Assembly: GCF_020166495.1 (NCBI RefSeq)
Contig: NZ_JAINZS010000004.1
Span: forward strand, 186,001-250,000
DNA: 64,000 bases
From: Robertkochia aurantiaca
Lineage (GTDB): Bacteria > Bacteroidota > Bacteroidia > Flavobacteriales > Flavobacteriaceae
Reading direction: 5' to 3'
Of this stretch, positions 1-9,020 are shown piece after piece. The notes under the pieces were generated by a model, which saw only the letters and a program-made list of their open reading frames with translations, did no database searches and was not told the origin of the DNA. The translations under genes were made by a program, and so were the position numbers. The stretch's first letter is position 1; every line of letters begins with the position of its first letter.

Positions 1-1159
1 CCACCCCGGCATCCTGAATGCTCAGCGGCACTTTTAAAGCCAGAGGAGCAAAAGCCATTGCCATTCTATGGTCGTTATACGTAGCTACGGAAACCCCGTT
101 TTGTATGTTACCTGATGGCTGAAGCATCAGTTCCTTATCGGTCACCTCTATCTGTGCTCCAAATTTTGACAACTCGGCTTTAAGCGCTTCTAACCTGTCG
201 GTTTCTTTGATCTTCAGGGTGTGTAACCCGGTTAACCGGCATCCTATTCCTAATCCGAAGCAGGTTACCGCTATCGTCTGGGCTATATCGGGAGCATTGG
301 AAAGATCCAGTTCCATATAATCTGTAACGGCTGCATCAGCAGACCTGCTAAGATGTAACCCATCTCCCTTGAAGCTGGTTTCCACACCAAAATGCCTGTA
401 AATCTCTGAAAGTACGCTGTCTCCCTGCAAACTGTCTTTTCTGTAGCTGCTAAGAGAAATCGATGCAGACTCAGAAAGGGCGGCAATACTGTAAAAATAA
501 GAGGCTGAGCTCCAGTCAGATTCCACAACAAGTGTTTGCTTTTCGACAGTGGTCTTCGGTTGCACCCGGATCAGATTGCCCTTAAACTCATAAGGTACCC
601 CGATGCGATCGAGCAATGACAAGGTCATTTTAATATAAGGAACAGAAGTAATCTTCCCCTTCAGCTCAAGCATAAGACCCTCCGGCAAAGAGGGCGCGAT
701 CAATAGTAGCGCCGATATGTACTGGCTGCTTACATCGGCCGGAATGGTAACCTTATTACCCTGCAATCTTTTGCCCTGAATAAGAAGTGGCGGATACCCC
801 TCTTCATTTTCATAACTAATATCCGCGCCAAGCTCGCGAAGTGCCTCCACCAATATCCCGATGGGCCTCTCAGTCATTCGTCTGGAACCTGTGAGCCGGA
901 TATTTCGTCCCGGCTGAGTGGCAAAATAAGCCGTAAGAAACCTCATAGCCGTTCCGGCATGATGAATGTCGATCTCTGATGCTGAGCTTTTCAGTCCCTT
1001 TTGCATGACCAACGCATCATCTGAATTAGAGATGTTCGCGATGGTTAACTGAGGGTAAAGTGCCTGCAGCAGTAAAAGTCTGTTGGTTTCGCTTTTTGAA
1101 CCGGTAATGGTAATATCTCCGTTTAAGCGGGATGTTCTGGCGCTTATATTGATGTTCAC
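1..1159 (-). CDS. aroA: 3-phosphoshikimate 1-carboxyvinyltransferase (EPSP synthase), 3' end outside window
   Basis: This enzyme joins shikimate 3-phosphate and PEP in the sixth step of the shikimate pathway. I translated the frame from a GTG at 1159, which is why an ATG-only search misses it. It opens with a short strand and then GSKSETNR (residues 20-27), the substrate-binding signature. It continues through AGTAMRF and a TGSRRMTERP segment, all typical of AroA. About 386 codons are inside the window and the gene runs off the edge, so roughly 20-25 C-terminal residues are probably missing. It lies downstream of the MazG-type gene, separated by a terminator hairpin, so it probably has its own promoter. 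It belongs to the same pathway as the pheA operon at 7-11 kb but is not part of it. Confidence 0.93.
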   Translation of the reverse strand, partial: MNINISARTSRLNGDITITGSKSETNRLLLLQALYPQLTIANISNSDDALVMQKGLKSSASEIDIHHAGTAMRFLTAYFATQPGRNIRLTGSRRMTERPIGILVEALRELGADISYENEEGYPPLLIQGKRLQGNKVTIPADVSSQYISALLLIAPSLPEGLMLELKGKITSVPYIKMTLSLLDRIGVPYEFKGNLIRVQPKTTVEKQTLVVESDWSSASYFYSIAALSESASISLSSYRKDSLQGDSVLSEIYRHFGVETSFKGDGLHLSRSADAAVTDYMELDLSNAPDIAQTIAVTCFGLGIGCRLTGLHTLKIKETDRLEALKAELSKFGAQIEVTDKELMLQPSGNIQNGVSVATYNDHRMAMAFAPLALKVPLSIQDAGV

Positions 1160-1177
1160 AGGAAAAATTTTAGGGAT

Positions 1178-1210
1178 AAAAGTAAAAAAGTATCCCGCAT
1201 TGCAGGATAC
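1178..1210 (-). terminator. Rho-independent terminator after the MazG-type gene
   Basis: Read on the minus strand, GTATCCTGC and GCGGGATAC form a 9-bp stem (one G-U) with a 3-nt loop, followed by TTTTTTACTTTT. It sits between the stop of the MazG-type gene and the GTG start of aroA. Confidence 0.85.
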
Positions 1211-1220
1211 CTCTTAACAC

Positions 1221-1547
1221 TTATTTCAGCTTTTCATTGTTGTGATGCCGGTCGTGATCACGTTTGGTCTTCAGTTCCATCTTCTTATCGAAAGAAGCCT
1301 GCAGGTCGACACCTGTCTGATTGGCCAGGCACAGAACCACAAAAACCACATCGGCCAGTTCCTCGCCAAGATCCTTGTTCTTATCGCTTTCCTTCTCACT
1401 CTGCTCTCCATACCTCCTGGCGATAATACGAGCCACTTCACCCACTTCTTCGGTGAGTTGTGCCATATTTGTCAGTTCATTAAAATATCGAACTCCGTGT
1501 TCCTGTATCCAGCTGTCAACAACCAGCTGTGCATTTTTTAAATCCAT
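1221..1547 (-). CDS. MazG-type nucleotide pyrophosphohydrolase
   Basis: A 108-residue all-alpha NTP pyrophosphohydrolase of the MazG/dUTPase-like superfamily, thought to hydrolyse (non-canonical) NTPs to NMP and PPi. The Mg-binding signature is visible as EEVGE (residues 33-37) and EELAD (62-66), the usual EExxE...ExxD pattern. The length fits the single-domain short form. The gene begins 4 bp after the stop of the DUF3857 gene upstream and ends at a strong terminator, so it looks like the last gene of that transcript. The substrate cannot be read from the sequence. Confidence 0.85.
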   Translation of the reverse strand: MDLKNAQLVVDSWIQEHGVRYFNELTNMAQLTEEVGEVARIIARRYGEQSEKESDKNKDLGEELADVVFVVLCLANQTGVDLQASFDKKMELKTKRDHDRHHNNEKLK

Positions 1548-1551
1548 CGTA

Positions 1552-3489
1552 TCATACCTTTACCAAAACGATCTTTTCGGTTTCCTTTTTTACCATCAGG
1601 TCAAAAAAGCTCCGTAAAGCCTCGTAATAATCTGCGGGCACAATATCGGTATTTATTTCTGAAGAAACCACCAATTGAATTCTGCTGCCATTCACTGCAA
1701 CATTGAAAGTAAACTTCCCCAGATTATCGGGAAGCAGAACAGCAGTAGATTCAGGAAGGTGTTCTATAGTGAAGTTTTCAGGGATATTTAGATTCACCAT
1801 TATACGAGTTATCTTTGGATACAGGAAATCGACCGGGAATTCTCTTTTTTCCAGTTTAAAGGGATTTTCATCTTCAGCAAAAAATAACATAGGAGATAAA
1901 AGCATCTTATTTCCACTAAATTCTGCTGTAGTTTCCTGGGTAAATTTGAAACTTTCTACCAATGGCATTTTATGATCTTCCATATTATCCCTGGAATATT
2001 CACCTATTAGAATACCTGAAAGTTTATTTTCCATTTCTTCCAAATAGAGATCTTCGCTTTTATTCAGATGATTTTGCCTGAACCTGTATGCTTCGTGGTG
2101 GGTCAGCTGTTGTCGCATCATACCTTCCAGGGAGCCGTCTTCCTTAAGATCCACCATTAATGTAACCATCTTTGCGGCTTGCTGCGGGGCGGAAAGGTCT
2201 ATATCAGCTGAGGTTCCGTCTTCCCTTACCAAACGTCCATTCCAGTTTAATGAACGCAAAGGCAAAACATTTGGCAGGGCGTGTTTATCAGTAGCATCGA
2301 GCAATATTGACTTACCGGGCAATTCGACGTGACAAATAACATAATTGAAACCATCTGTAGTTGGAAAAAGCGGAATCCCATGTGATTTGGTACTGGTGAG
2401 GACCGGATTTGCCTTGAGCCCGGCATGACGCAACATAGCGGTTAGCATCAAATTGATGTCGGCCACATTTCCGGTATTTTCTTTATAGGCCTTTCTTACC
2501 CCCAGGTCACACCAGTAGCCGAAATATTCATTCCAGGTCATCTTATCGCGAACAAAATTAAATATTCGACTGACTTTTTCTTCGGAAGTAGTTGCTCCCT
2601 GCAGTGCCCGGTTCAAATCTTCATTGAAATAGCCGTTTTTCTTCAATTCACTTCCAAATTCATCGTAGTCATAGATAGACTTAGTAACATCGTTCCATGT
2701 TTGGGAGTATGATTTGTAATATTTCCCAGGAATATTGACTATGTTCAGCTCATACATAGCTGCGGCCCGGTAGTTATTAATGTTATCAACAAAACTTTCG
2801 ACTTTCAGTGAAGGGATGTTCTCCCTGTCGTATTCATGAATATTAACATTCTGTCCTATACCAGCATTATATGCGCTGGTCTGGTTAGGAAAAATCCCTA
2901 AATAGCCCCTGTACTGGGGCTTAAACTGCATGAAATCCGGAGCGCTGAACCGGTAACTTAACTTATTTACCGGAATACCGAATTGAAAAGCAAAAGGGTT
3001 AATCCGGGTAATGAAATCAGAGCTGATTTTATATTTATATTCGATCACCGTACCTTCCTTTACCTCCGGCAAAGCGAATTTTACCTTCTTGAAATTCTTA
3101 TTATATTCTTCTGTGAAAACCTGATCCTTATCCAGCTTCATCTCTTTGAGATTCCCATCTTCTTCATTATATGAATAAGCTTTAAGGCCTCCTAACTTTT
3201 CAGCATCGTTCAAAAGAATAAGTTCAATAGTTGCATAATCAAACCCTTCCTTGGTGTATACTTTAAGACGATTATGCACCTCGGTATACTGTTGAATTCC
3301 CCCACCTACTGTAAGAAAATAAGTTTCCCTTTTTCTATAAAGCCAAGCTGCCTCTGCCTCAGGTTCTACCGGGTGTTGTTTTTCGCGGACTTCTTCAAGG
3401 GAAACTTTACCAAAATCAAAGTCTTGTGCCGAAAGAAATTGGCCAGGCACGAGGATAAATAAAACAATTGAAAAAAGAAGCTTGTTCAT
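1552..3489 (-). CDS. DUF3857/transglutaminase-like protein with degenerate catalytic site
   Basis: A 645-residue exported protein. An N-terminal signal peptide ends near SAQ (about residue 21), followed by a beta-rich DUF3857 region and a transglutaminase-like core (about 300-420). Compared with its neighbour at 3494-5422, the nucleophile position is Val342 (GNVADIN against GDCKGLT) and the His position is Tyr383. Only the Asp (in LLDATD) is kept, so transglutaminase or peptidase catalysis is unlikely. A non-catalytic binding or scaffold role in the periplasm is my inference. It begins 4 bp downstream of its paralogue's stop, which points to co-transcription and an old tandem duplication. Confidence 0.85.
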   Translation of the reverse strand: MNKLLFSIVLFILVPGQFLSAQDFDFGKVSLEEVREKQHPVEPEAEAAWLYRKRETYFLTVGGGIQQYTEVHNRLKVYTKEGFDYATIELILLNDAEKLGGLKAYSYNEEDGNLKEMKLDKDQVFTEEYNKNFKKVKFALPEVKEGTVIEYKYKISSDFITRINPFAFQFGIPVNKLSYRFSAPDFMQFKPQYRGYLGIFPNQTSAYNAGIGQNVNIHEYDRENIPSLKVESFVDNINNYRAAAMYELNIVNIPGKYYKSYSQTWNDVTKSIYDYDEFGSELKKNGYFNEDLNRALQGATTSEEKVSRIFNFVRDKMTWNEYFGYWCDLGVRKAYKENTGNVADINLMLTAMLRHAGLKANPVLTSTKSHGIPLFPTTDGFNYVICHVELPGKSILLDATDKHALPNVLPLRSLNWNGRLVREDGTSADIDLSAPQQAAKMVTLMVDLKEDGSLEGMMRQQLTHHEAYRFRQNHLNKSEDLYLEEMENKLSGILIGEYSRDNMEDHKMPLVESFKFTQETTAEFSGNKMLLSPMLFFAEDENPFKLEKREFPVDFLYPKITRIMVNLNIPENFTIEHLPESTAVLLPDNLGKFTFNVAVNGSRIQLVVSSEINTDIVPADYYEALRSFFDLMVKKETEKIVLVKV

Positions 3490-3493
3490 AATG

Positions 3494-5422
3494 TCAGGTT
3501 TTTGTGGTGGGTTTAAGCATGAGTTTCAGATTATCGTAGAGGGCGATCTTTTTGCGAAAGGCCCGATATTTTCCATAGTCTTCTTTCGGGTATTTACCCT
3601 TTTTGATGAACACTTTGCGCTTGAAGTCTATTTGCTGATCATCTACCATTTCGAAGTCCAGTTCGTAGGAACCGAATTTTCCCTCCAAACGCACCGGTTC
3701 GGGCAAAGCTTCGACACGATAGCCTTCAGGTATTGAGATTCTGACCACATCTTCATCTGAAAAACCGGTCTCTATCCAAAGGGGTAGTTTCCGGCTTCTG
3801 TAACGGGAAGGAACACGATCCAAACGATTAAAGGCATTCACTGAGAAAAAAAGATCGTCCCCTGAAGGTTTCACATAATTATCGGCAGAAAAGGAAACCG
3901 TTTCGGTGAATGAAATTTCAGACTTATCATTCTCAAAACATATACTTTTCAGCTGCAGATTATTCAGATCATCCCAATAGTTTTTATAGTATTTATGAAG
4001 TTGCTCTGCATCCTTGTCAGCCAAAAAATATCTGTCATCGTACTGAAGCCCGGTAGTTGTCATCACCAATTCTGCATGCATGACACCATTCGTATCAATC
4101 GTATAGCTACCACGGGTGATCTGACGGTTGTCATCGGCTCCGTATTTGGGCGTTTTCAGTATTTCTCCCCCGTCGGGCCTGATCACATGTACCTTCCGGT
4201 CATCTGTAAAGTCTCCGAGAAAATTAAACGGTAAGCGTTGAGAGGTACAATCTAACCAAAGAAGCTCATCCTGGTAAGGGATGGCAAGGATTACATGATT
4301 CCCCTGGGCAAGCGAGGCAAAATCATCATGAAAATCTACCCGGCTTTTTCCGGCCTGCACATGGGTGTAATATGCTTCAACACCAACTGCCCGAAGGAGT
4401 GCCATGGTATAGTTAGTCAGGCCTTTACAATCTCCGTATTTTACCTCATCGACCTCAATGGCCGCTATAGGCTGAAATCCACCAATACCAACCTGTACGC
4501 TTATATACCTGGTTTGTGACTGGACATATTCATAAATCAACCGGGCTTTTTCATATATATCATCAGTATGTGCAACGAGATCCTGCACCTCTTTGATAGT
4601 AGCTTCCGGAAGCTCCTGTCGTCCCCGCAACAATTCCTGTTGGAACCAAAGTCCAAGTTCCTTCCAGCTGGTCCCTTGACCCTGATAGCCTTCAAACGAA
4701 AATTGATCGACTGTCAGTTCTACTCTTGGTGAAAAATCATATATCGAGGGGGCCAGCTCTTCAGATCGGTATGCGGGAATATTCTTTACTGTAAAGGAAA
4801 GATAACCTTGGTCTTGCATTACCATGATCTCGTGTTCGTCAGTCTTCGACAAATGGTAAAGAGGATCGAAAACTTCCTTCGGATAATGAAGCTCCACACG
4901 GCTTTCCTGAACCGACTGATAAAAGCTGTTGATAAAATAAGTTGTTGGAATAGCTGCTGTATTCGGGGTTTTTACTTCATAATTCAGTTCGAAGGTGAAA
5001 GGATACTGAACAGGCGTGTAATCGAGAAAAAGAATCTTAGAGTCAGAATACAACGTACTTCCTGAAACGGCACTTCTTTCATTAAAATCTCCCTTACGAA
5101 ATTTCTCGATTCGGTTACCCCCCTGATCGTATACATAAGCTGACACGTCGCTAATGCTTCTGCTGTCATCAAAATAAATGTAAGGATCGAGCTGCCGCAA
5201 TCCGTCTTCGTTCATAATGGTTACAATACGTCTTTCAGAAATGGTCATCCGATCGATCTTTTCAAGCTGCACCAGTGTCTCCTGTAATCTGAGTACAACA
5301 TCGGCATCGATGGTCAGCTCGGAAGGTATCGTAGAAACCTTGTAATAATCAGCATTGTTTTGGGAAAAAAGGCCAAGGTGAATGCCAGAAAAGAAAATGA
5401 CAATCAGAAGAATTTTCTGCAT
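3494..5422 (-). CDS. DUF3857 and transglutaminase-core protein, catalytic triad intact
   Basis: A 642-residue exported protein with a signal peptide ending near LFSQ (about residue 20), an N-terminal DUF3857 region, then a transglutaminase/protease-like core. The triad is visible as Cys332 (YGDCKG), His376 (GNHVI) and Asp391 (LWLDCT). The C-terminal third is beta-rich. Proteins of this architecture are common in Bacteroidota, and their substrates are not known to me. It is first in a tandem pair with the degenerate copy downstream. A TATATTTA element near 5447 on the minus strand resembles a -7 promoter box. Confidence 0.87.
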   Translation of the reverse strand: MQKILLIVIFFSGIHLGLFSQNNADYYKVSTIPSELTIDADVVLRLQETLVQLEKIDRMTISERRIVTIMNEDGLRQLDPYIYFDDSRSISDVSAYVYDQGGNRIEKFRKGDFNERSAVSGSTLYSDSKILFLDYTPVQYPFTFELNYEVKTPNTAAIPTTYFINSFYQSVQESRVELHYPKEVFDPLYHLSKTDEHEIMVMQDQGYLSFTVKNIPAYRSEELAPSIYDFSPRVELTVDQFSFEGYQGQGTSWKELGLWFQQELLRGRQELPEATIKEVQDLVAHTDDIYEKARLIYEYVQSQTRYISVQVGIGGFQPIAAIEVDEVKYGDCKGLTNYTMALLRAVGVEAYYTHVQAGKSRVDFHDDFASLAQGNHVILAIPYQDELLWLDCTSQRLPFNFLGDFTDDRKVHVIRPDGGEILKTPKYGADDNRQITRGSYTIDTNGVMHAELVMTTTGLQYDDRYFLADKDAEQLHKYYKNYWDDLNNLQLKSICFENDKSEISFTETVSFSADNYVKPSGDDLFFSVNAFNRLDRVPSRYRSRKLPLWIETGFSDEDVVRISIPEGYRVEALPEPVRLEGKFGSYELDFEMVDDQQIDFKRKVFIKKGKYPKEDYGKYRAFRKKIALYDNLKLMLKPTTKT

Positions 5423-5498
5423 GAATAAGGGGTATTGGTCACGCAGTAAATATACTCTATCTTATTAAAAATGAAAGAAAATATGTATAAAATATTTC

Positions 5499-5951
5499 TT
5501 AATCCCTCCGTTTGGAATCGATAATAATGGTAACCGGGCCATCGTTAACAAGCGCAACCTTCATATCTGCCCCGAACTCCCCTCGACCTACCGGTTTCCC
5601 GTAGGCTGATGAGAGTTGATCCAGAAACTTTTCATAAAGAGGAACGGCGGTTTCAGGCTTTGCCGCCTTAATGTAAGAGGGGCGATTACCCTTTTTTGTA
5701 GAGGCATGAAGGGTAAACTGGCTGATCACCAGTAATTCCCCGGCGATCTGTTCGATATTCAGATTCATCACTCCTTCATGGTCATTGAAAATTCGCAGTC
5801 CCATGATCTTTTTCACCAACCAGTCGATATCTTCCCCGGTGTCGTCTTCCTCTATACCCAGTAAGACGAGCAAACCCTTTGTTATGGCATACCTTATTTC
5901 ATTGTCAATGGTAACGGAAGCTTCACTGACGCGTTGAATCACAATTCTCAT
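5499..5951 (-). CDS. dtd: D-aminoacyl-tRNA deacylase
   Basis: This enzyme removes D-amino acids (notably D-Tyr) from mischarged tRNA. The start chosen, at 5951, gives MRIVIQRVSEASV, the universal N-terminus of the family, and a 150-residue protein of normal length. An upstream in-frame ATG at 5981 would add ten residues unlike the family and overlap rsgA. The family motif SQFTLHA and the C-terminal NDGPVTI (the Gly-Pro motif region that enforces chirality) are both present. The frame starts 26 bp after the rsgA stop, so the two are probably co-transcribed. Confidence 0.95.
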   Translation of the reverse strand: MRIVIQRVSEASVTIDNEIRYAITKGLLVLLGIEEDDTGEDIDWLVKKIMGLRIFNDHEGVMNLNIEQIAGELLVISQFTLHASTKKGNRPSYIKAAKPETAVPLYEKFLDQLSSAYGKPVGRGEFGADMKVALVNDGPVTIIIDSKRRD

Positions 5952-5977
5952 TATAGCAGGTTTAAAGTTTGATGATG

Positions 5978-6928
5978 TCAATCTTCGCCATACATATCGG
6001 TACGATATGATTCTTCTTCACCTTCCAGCATTTGCAGATAGCTTTTATAACGGCTCCAGGCGATTTCCCCATTCTCCAGTGCATCTTTTACCGCGCACTT
6101 TGGTTCATCAACATGCAGGCAGTTATTAAATTTACATTCGCTTTTCAAGGCAAAGAATTCGGGAAAGTAGTCACCGATCTCCTCTTTTTCCATATTCACT
6201 ATTCCAAAGCCCTTGATACCCGGCGTGTCTATGATCCGGCCACCAAAATTCAGATCGAACATTTCAGCAAAGGTTGTCGTATGCTGTCCTTGTCTGTGCT
6301 GTTCTGAAATAGCCGCTGTTTTTAATTCCAGGTCAGGCTCCAGGGCATTGATCAGCGTGGACTTCCCTACACCTGAATGCCCGCTGAACATCGAAATTCT
6401 ATCTTTCATCTCCAATTTCACTTTCTCGATATTCATTCCGGTCTTCGCAGATATTCTGATACAATCGTAGCCTATTTTACGGTAAATCTCTTCGAGCCAG
6501 GCCACCTCTGCCAATGCCTCCTCGTCATAGGTATCTATCTTATTGAATAAAAGAACGGGGGTGATATCATAGGCCTCGGCCGTAACCAAAAACCGATCGA
6601 TAAAATCGGTATAGGTCTTAGGGTTGTCGATGGTCACTAATAAAAATGCCCGGTCTACATTAGCTGCGATAATATGTGTTCGTTTGGAAAGATTCACCGA
6701 TTTTCTGACCAGGTAATTCTTGCGGTCCCTGATCTCATTGATAACCCCAATGACCTCATCTCCGATCTCCTCCGTCTCAAATTCAACCACATCGCCCACC
6801 GACACCGGATTGGTGCTCTTTATGCCCTGAATTCTGAATTTTCCCTTGATCCGACAGGAGAAAATTTCGCCATCAGCGGTTTTTACGGTGTACCAACTTC
6901 CGGTAGATTTATATACGGTTCCTATCAT
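5978..6928 (-). CDS. rsgA: Ribosome small-subunit-dependent GTPase A
   Basis: A late 30S assembly GTPase that releases assembly factors from nearly mature small subunits. It shows the circularly permuted GTPase order: an N-terminal OB fold (1-70), then G4 NKID (129-132), G1 GHSGVGKS (183-190) and G3 DTPG (234-237). A C-terminal zinc motif follows, with ligands Cys265, Cys270, His272 and Cys278. The length of 316 residues is normal. It lies downstream of the aromatic operon but is separated from it by a terminator. A GGTTAA-AA-TTAACC dyad lies just upstream of the start (6953-6966). Confidence 0.96.
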   Translation of the reverse strand: MIGTVYKSTGSWYTVKTADGEIFSCRIKGKFRIQGIKSTNPVSVGDVVEFETEEIGDEVIGVINEIRDRKNYLVRKSVNLSKRTHIIAANVDRAFLLVTIDNPKTYTDFIDRFLVTAEAYDITPVLLFNKIDTYDEEALAEVAWLEEIYRKIGYDCIRISAKTGMNIEKVKLEMKDRISMFSGHSGVGKSTLINALEPDLELKTAAISEQHRQGQHTTTFAEMFDLNFGGRIIDTPGIKGFGIVNMEKEEIGDYFPEFFALKSECKFNNCLHVDEPKCAVKDALENGEIAWSRYKSYLQMLEGEEESYRTDMYGED

Positions 6929-6952
6929 TGAAGTTTCTAAATCATTAAAATC

Positions 6953-6966
6953 GGTTAAAATTAACC
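6953..6966. promoter_or_regulatory. Small inverted repeat upstream of rsgA
   Basis: GGTTAA and TTAACC are separated by 2 bp, about 25 bp upstream of the rsgA start. It could be an operator or chance in AT-rich DNA. Nothing else supports it. Confidence 0.25.
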
Positions 6967-7035
6967 AGATTCATTCGTTTTTCTTCCTATTCAGGGAAAT
7001 AATTGAGTTTGCCTTTCAAAAGACAGGAGAATTAA

Positions 7036-7061
7036 AATAAAAAAAGCGGCCGAAGCCGCCT
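7036..7061 (-). terminator. Rho-independent terminator of the aromatic amino-acid operon
   Basis: On the minus strand, GCGGC-TTCG-GCCGC (a GC stem closed by a stable TTCG tetraloop) is followed by seven T. It lies just after the stop of the DAHP synthase/chorismate mutase gene and before rsgA. Confidence 0.93.
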
Positions 7062-7066
7062 TGTAT

Positions 7067-8149
7067 TTAACCATTGATGATCTTTTCCTGGTGGTTGATC
7101 GATTCCTGGTGAATGGCTTTAAAGATCTTTAGAATAAACTCTTCGCTAAGGCCATGGTCTTCTCCTTCGAGTATCATTTTACCCAGGATCTCATTCCAAC
7201 GTTTAGACTGAAGTACAGCCACATTCCTGTTTTTCTTCAGCTGACCGATCTCATCGGCGATCTTCATACGTTTACCCAGGGTTTCGATAAGATTGTTATC
7301 GATCACATCGATCTGAGCCCTCATATTACCAAGTTTCGACTTGTACTCACTTTCTTCGTCGGTCTCCTTTCTGATCTTCAGGTCTTTCATGATCTGTACC
7401 AGCTTTTCAGGTGTCACCTGCTGAGCGGCATCACTCCAGGCATTATCAGGATCACAGTGAGTTTCAATCATGAGTCCGTCATAATTCAAATCCAGCGCTG
7501 TCTGAGAAACATCGAAGATCATATCTCTTTTTCCTGTGATATGCGAAGGATCGCAGATCAGTGGAAGATCCGGAAAACGATTCTGCAGCTCGATGGCGAT
7601 CTGCCATTCGGGAATATTCCTGTACTTGGTCTTCTCGTAGCTTGAAAACCCACGGTGAATCACTCCGAGCTTCGAAATGTCGCTTTTATATAATCTTTCT
7701 ATCCCACCCAACCAGAGCGAGAGATCCGGATTCACAGGATTTTTTAAAAGCACTACTTTATCGGTACCCTTCAGGGCATCAGCGATCTCCTGTACGATAA
7801 ACGGACTCACTGTAGAGCGGGCTCCGATCCATAACATATCGACATCGTGTTCCAGCGCCAGTTCCACATGAACCCGGTTGGCCACCTCGGTGGCTGTTTT
7901 AAGTCCTGTTTCCTTTTTTACCTGTTGCAGCCATTTCAGGCCTATGGCACCTACCCCTTCAAAATTTCCGGGACGTGTGCGGGGTTTCCAGATGCCCGCC
8001 CTGTAGTAGTTCACATCGGTGTCTTTCAGGCTTCTCGCAATATCGAGCACCTGGTCTTCGGTTTCGGCGCTGCAGGGACCTGCGATCACCAGCGGATGGT
8101 CGAGTTGGTGGTCATCTAACCAGGTTCTTAAAGCTTTGCTGTTTTCCAT
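7067..8149 (-). CDS. Bifunctional DAHP synthase / chorismate mutase
   Basis: This fusion catalyses the entry step of the shikimate pathway (PEP plus erythrose 4-phosphate to DAHP) and the branch-point step (chorismate to prephenate). Residues 1-265 are the Kdo8P/DAHP synthase (type I-beta) barrel, with GPCSAE at 24-29, KPRTRP near 55-60 and CDPSH near 199-203. Residues 274-350 are an AroQ-type helical chorismate mutase (LGNMRAQIDVIDNNLIETL). In related fusions the mutase domain also acts as the feedback sensor for prephenate/chorismate, which is known for the family and not shown here. It is the last gene of pheA-aminotransferase-tyrA-this gene. Confidence 0.95.
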   Translation of the reverse strand: MENSKALRTWLDDHQLDHPLVIAGPCSAETEDQVLDIARSLKDTDVNYYRAGIWKPRTRPGNFEGVGAIGLKWLQQVKKETGLKTATEVANRVHVELALEHDVDMLWIGARSTVSPFIVQEIADALKGTDKVVLLKNPVNPDLSLWLGGIERLYKSDISKLGVIHRGFSSYEKTKYRNIPEWQIAIELQNRFPDLPLICDPSHITGKRDMIFDVSQTALDLNYDGLMIETHCDPDNAWSDAAQQVTPEKLVQIMKDLKIRKETDEESEYKSKLGNMRAQIDVIDNNLIETLGKRMKIADEIGQLKKNRNVAVLQSKRWNEILGKMILEGEDHGLSEEFILKIFKAIHQESINHQEKIING

Positions 8150-8159
8150 AATACAAGTG

Positions 8160-9020
8160 TTAAGTCGTTTTTATTGTAATTCCGTTCAATATGTCTTTAA
8201 TACGATTGGTGTCTTCCATTTCCTGATAGATCGCCTCAAAATCATCTTCTTCCATCAGATCTCTGAACTGCCTGAGGTTATTGATATATTCATCAAGGGT
8301 CTCTATCACATTGGCCTTGTTTTGCTGAAAGATGGGAGCCCACATAGCCGGAGAACTCTTGGCCAGTCTCACCGTACTCTCAAAACCACTGCCGGCCATA
8401 TCGAATATATCCCGCTCGTTCTTTTCTTTCTCAATTACCGTCTTTCCCAGCATGAAAGAACTTATGTGCGATAGGTGAGACACATAGGCGATATGCTTGT
8501 CATGAGCACGCGGCTCCATGTAGCGTATTCGCATACCCAGTACTGAAAAGAGCTCAAGTGCTCGTTCCTGTAATTTAAAGGCCGTCTTTTCCACCTCACA
8601 GATAATATTGGTCTTTCCTTCATACAAGCCGTATATGGCCGCTCCGGGACCTGAAAACTCGGTTCCTGCTATAGGGTGAGTTGCCAGGAAGTTTCTCCGG
8701 CGTTCATGTCCGGAAACCAGGTCGCATATACCTGCTTTGGTCGAGCCGACATCGAATACCAGGCATTCGTCACCTATACGGTCGAGTATCTCGGGGATCA
8801 GCTCAAGAGCCGCGTTGACCGGAATGGCTACGATCACCATATCGGCATCCTCTAAATCCCCCATATCGCCAATGGCATCAATCAGCTGCCGGTCAAGTGC
8901 CTGAATCCCGTGCTCCGGATTCTTATCGATTCCGATCAGGCTCACATTTTTCAATCGCTGCCTGATATCCATGGCGAAAGAACCGCCTATCAGTCCTAAT
9001 CCTATCACACAAATCTTCAT
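8160..9020 (-). CDS. tyrA: Prephenate dehydrogenase
   Basis: Oxidatively decarboxylates prephenate to 4-hydroxyphenylpyruvate, the precursor of tyrosine. The N-terminal Rossmann motif GLGLIGGS (7-14) binds the dinucleotide, and THPIAGTEFSGP is the typical prephenate-binding segment. The 286-residue length is that of a stand-alone TyrA without mutase or ACT domain. The start overlaps the stop of the upstream aminotransferase by 4 bp (ATGA), and the DAHP synthase fusion follows 10 bp later, so the genes are translationally coupled. Confidence 0.94.
   Translation of the reverse strand: MKICVIGLGLIGGSFAMDIRQRLKNVSLIGIDKNPEHGIQALDRQLIDAIGDMGDLEDADMVIVAIPVNAALELIPEILDRIGDECLVFDVGSTKAGICDLVSGHERRRNFLATHPIAGTEFSGPGAAIYGLYEGKTNIICEVEKTAFKLQERALELFSVLGMRIRYMEPRAHDKHIAYVSHLSHISSFMLGKTVIEKEKNERDIFDMAGSGFESTVRLAKSSPAMWAPIFQQNKANVIETLDEYINNLRQFRDLMEEDDFEAIYQEMEDTNRIKDILNGITIKTT

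Noticed and set aside
5952-5981. Longer dtd start with ten extra residues
   Set aside because: The extension overlaps rsgA and is unlike the strongly conserved MRIVIQRV start of the family.
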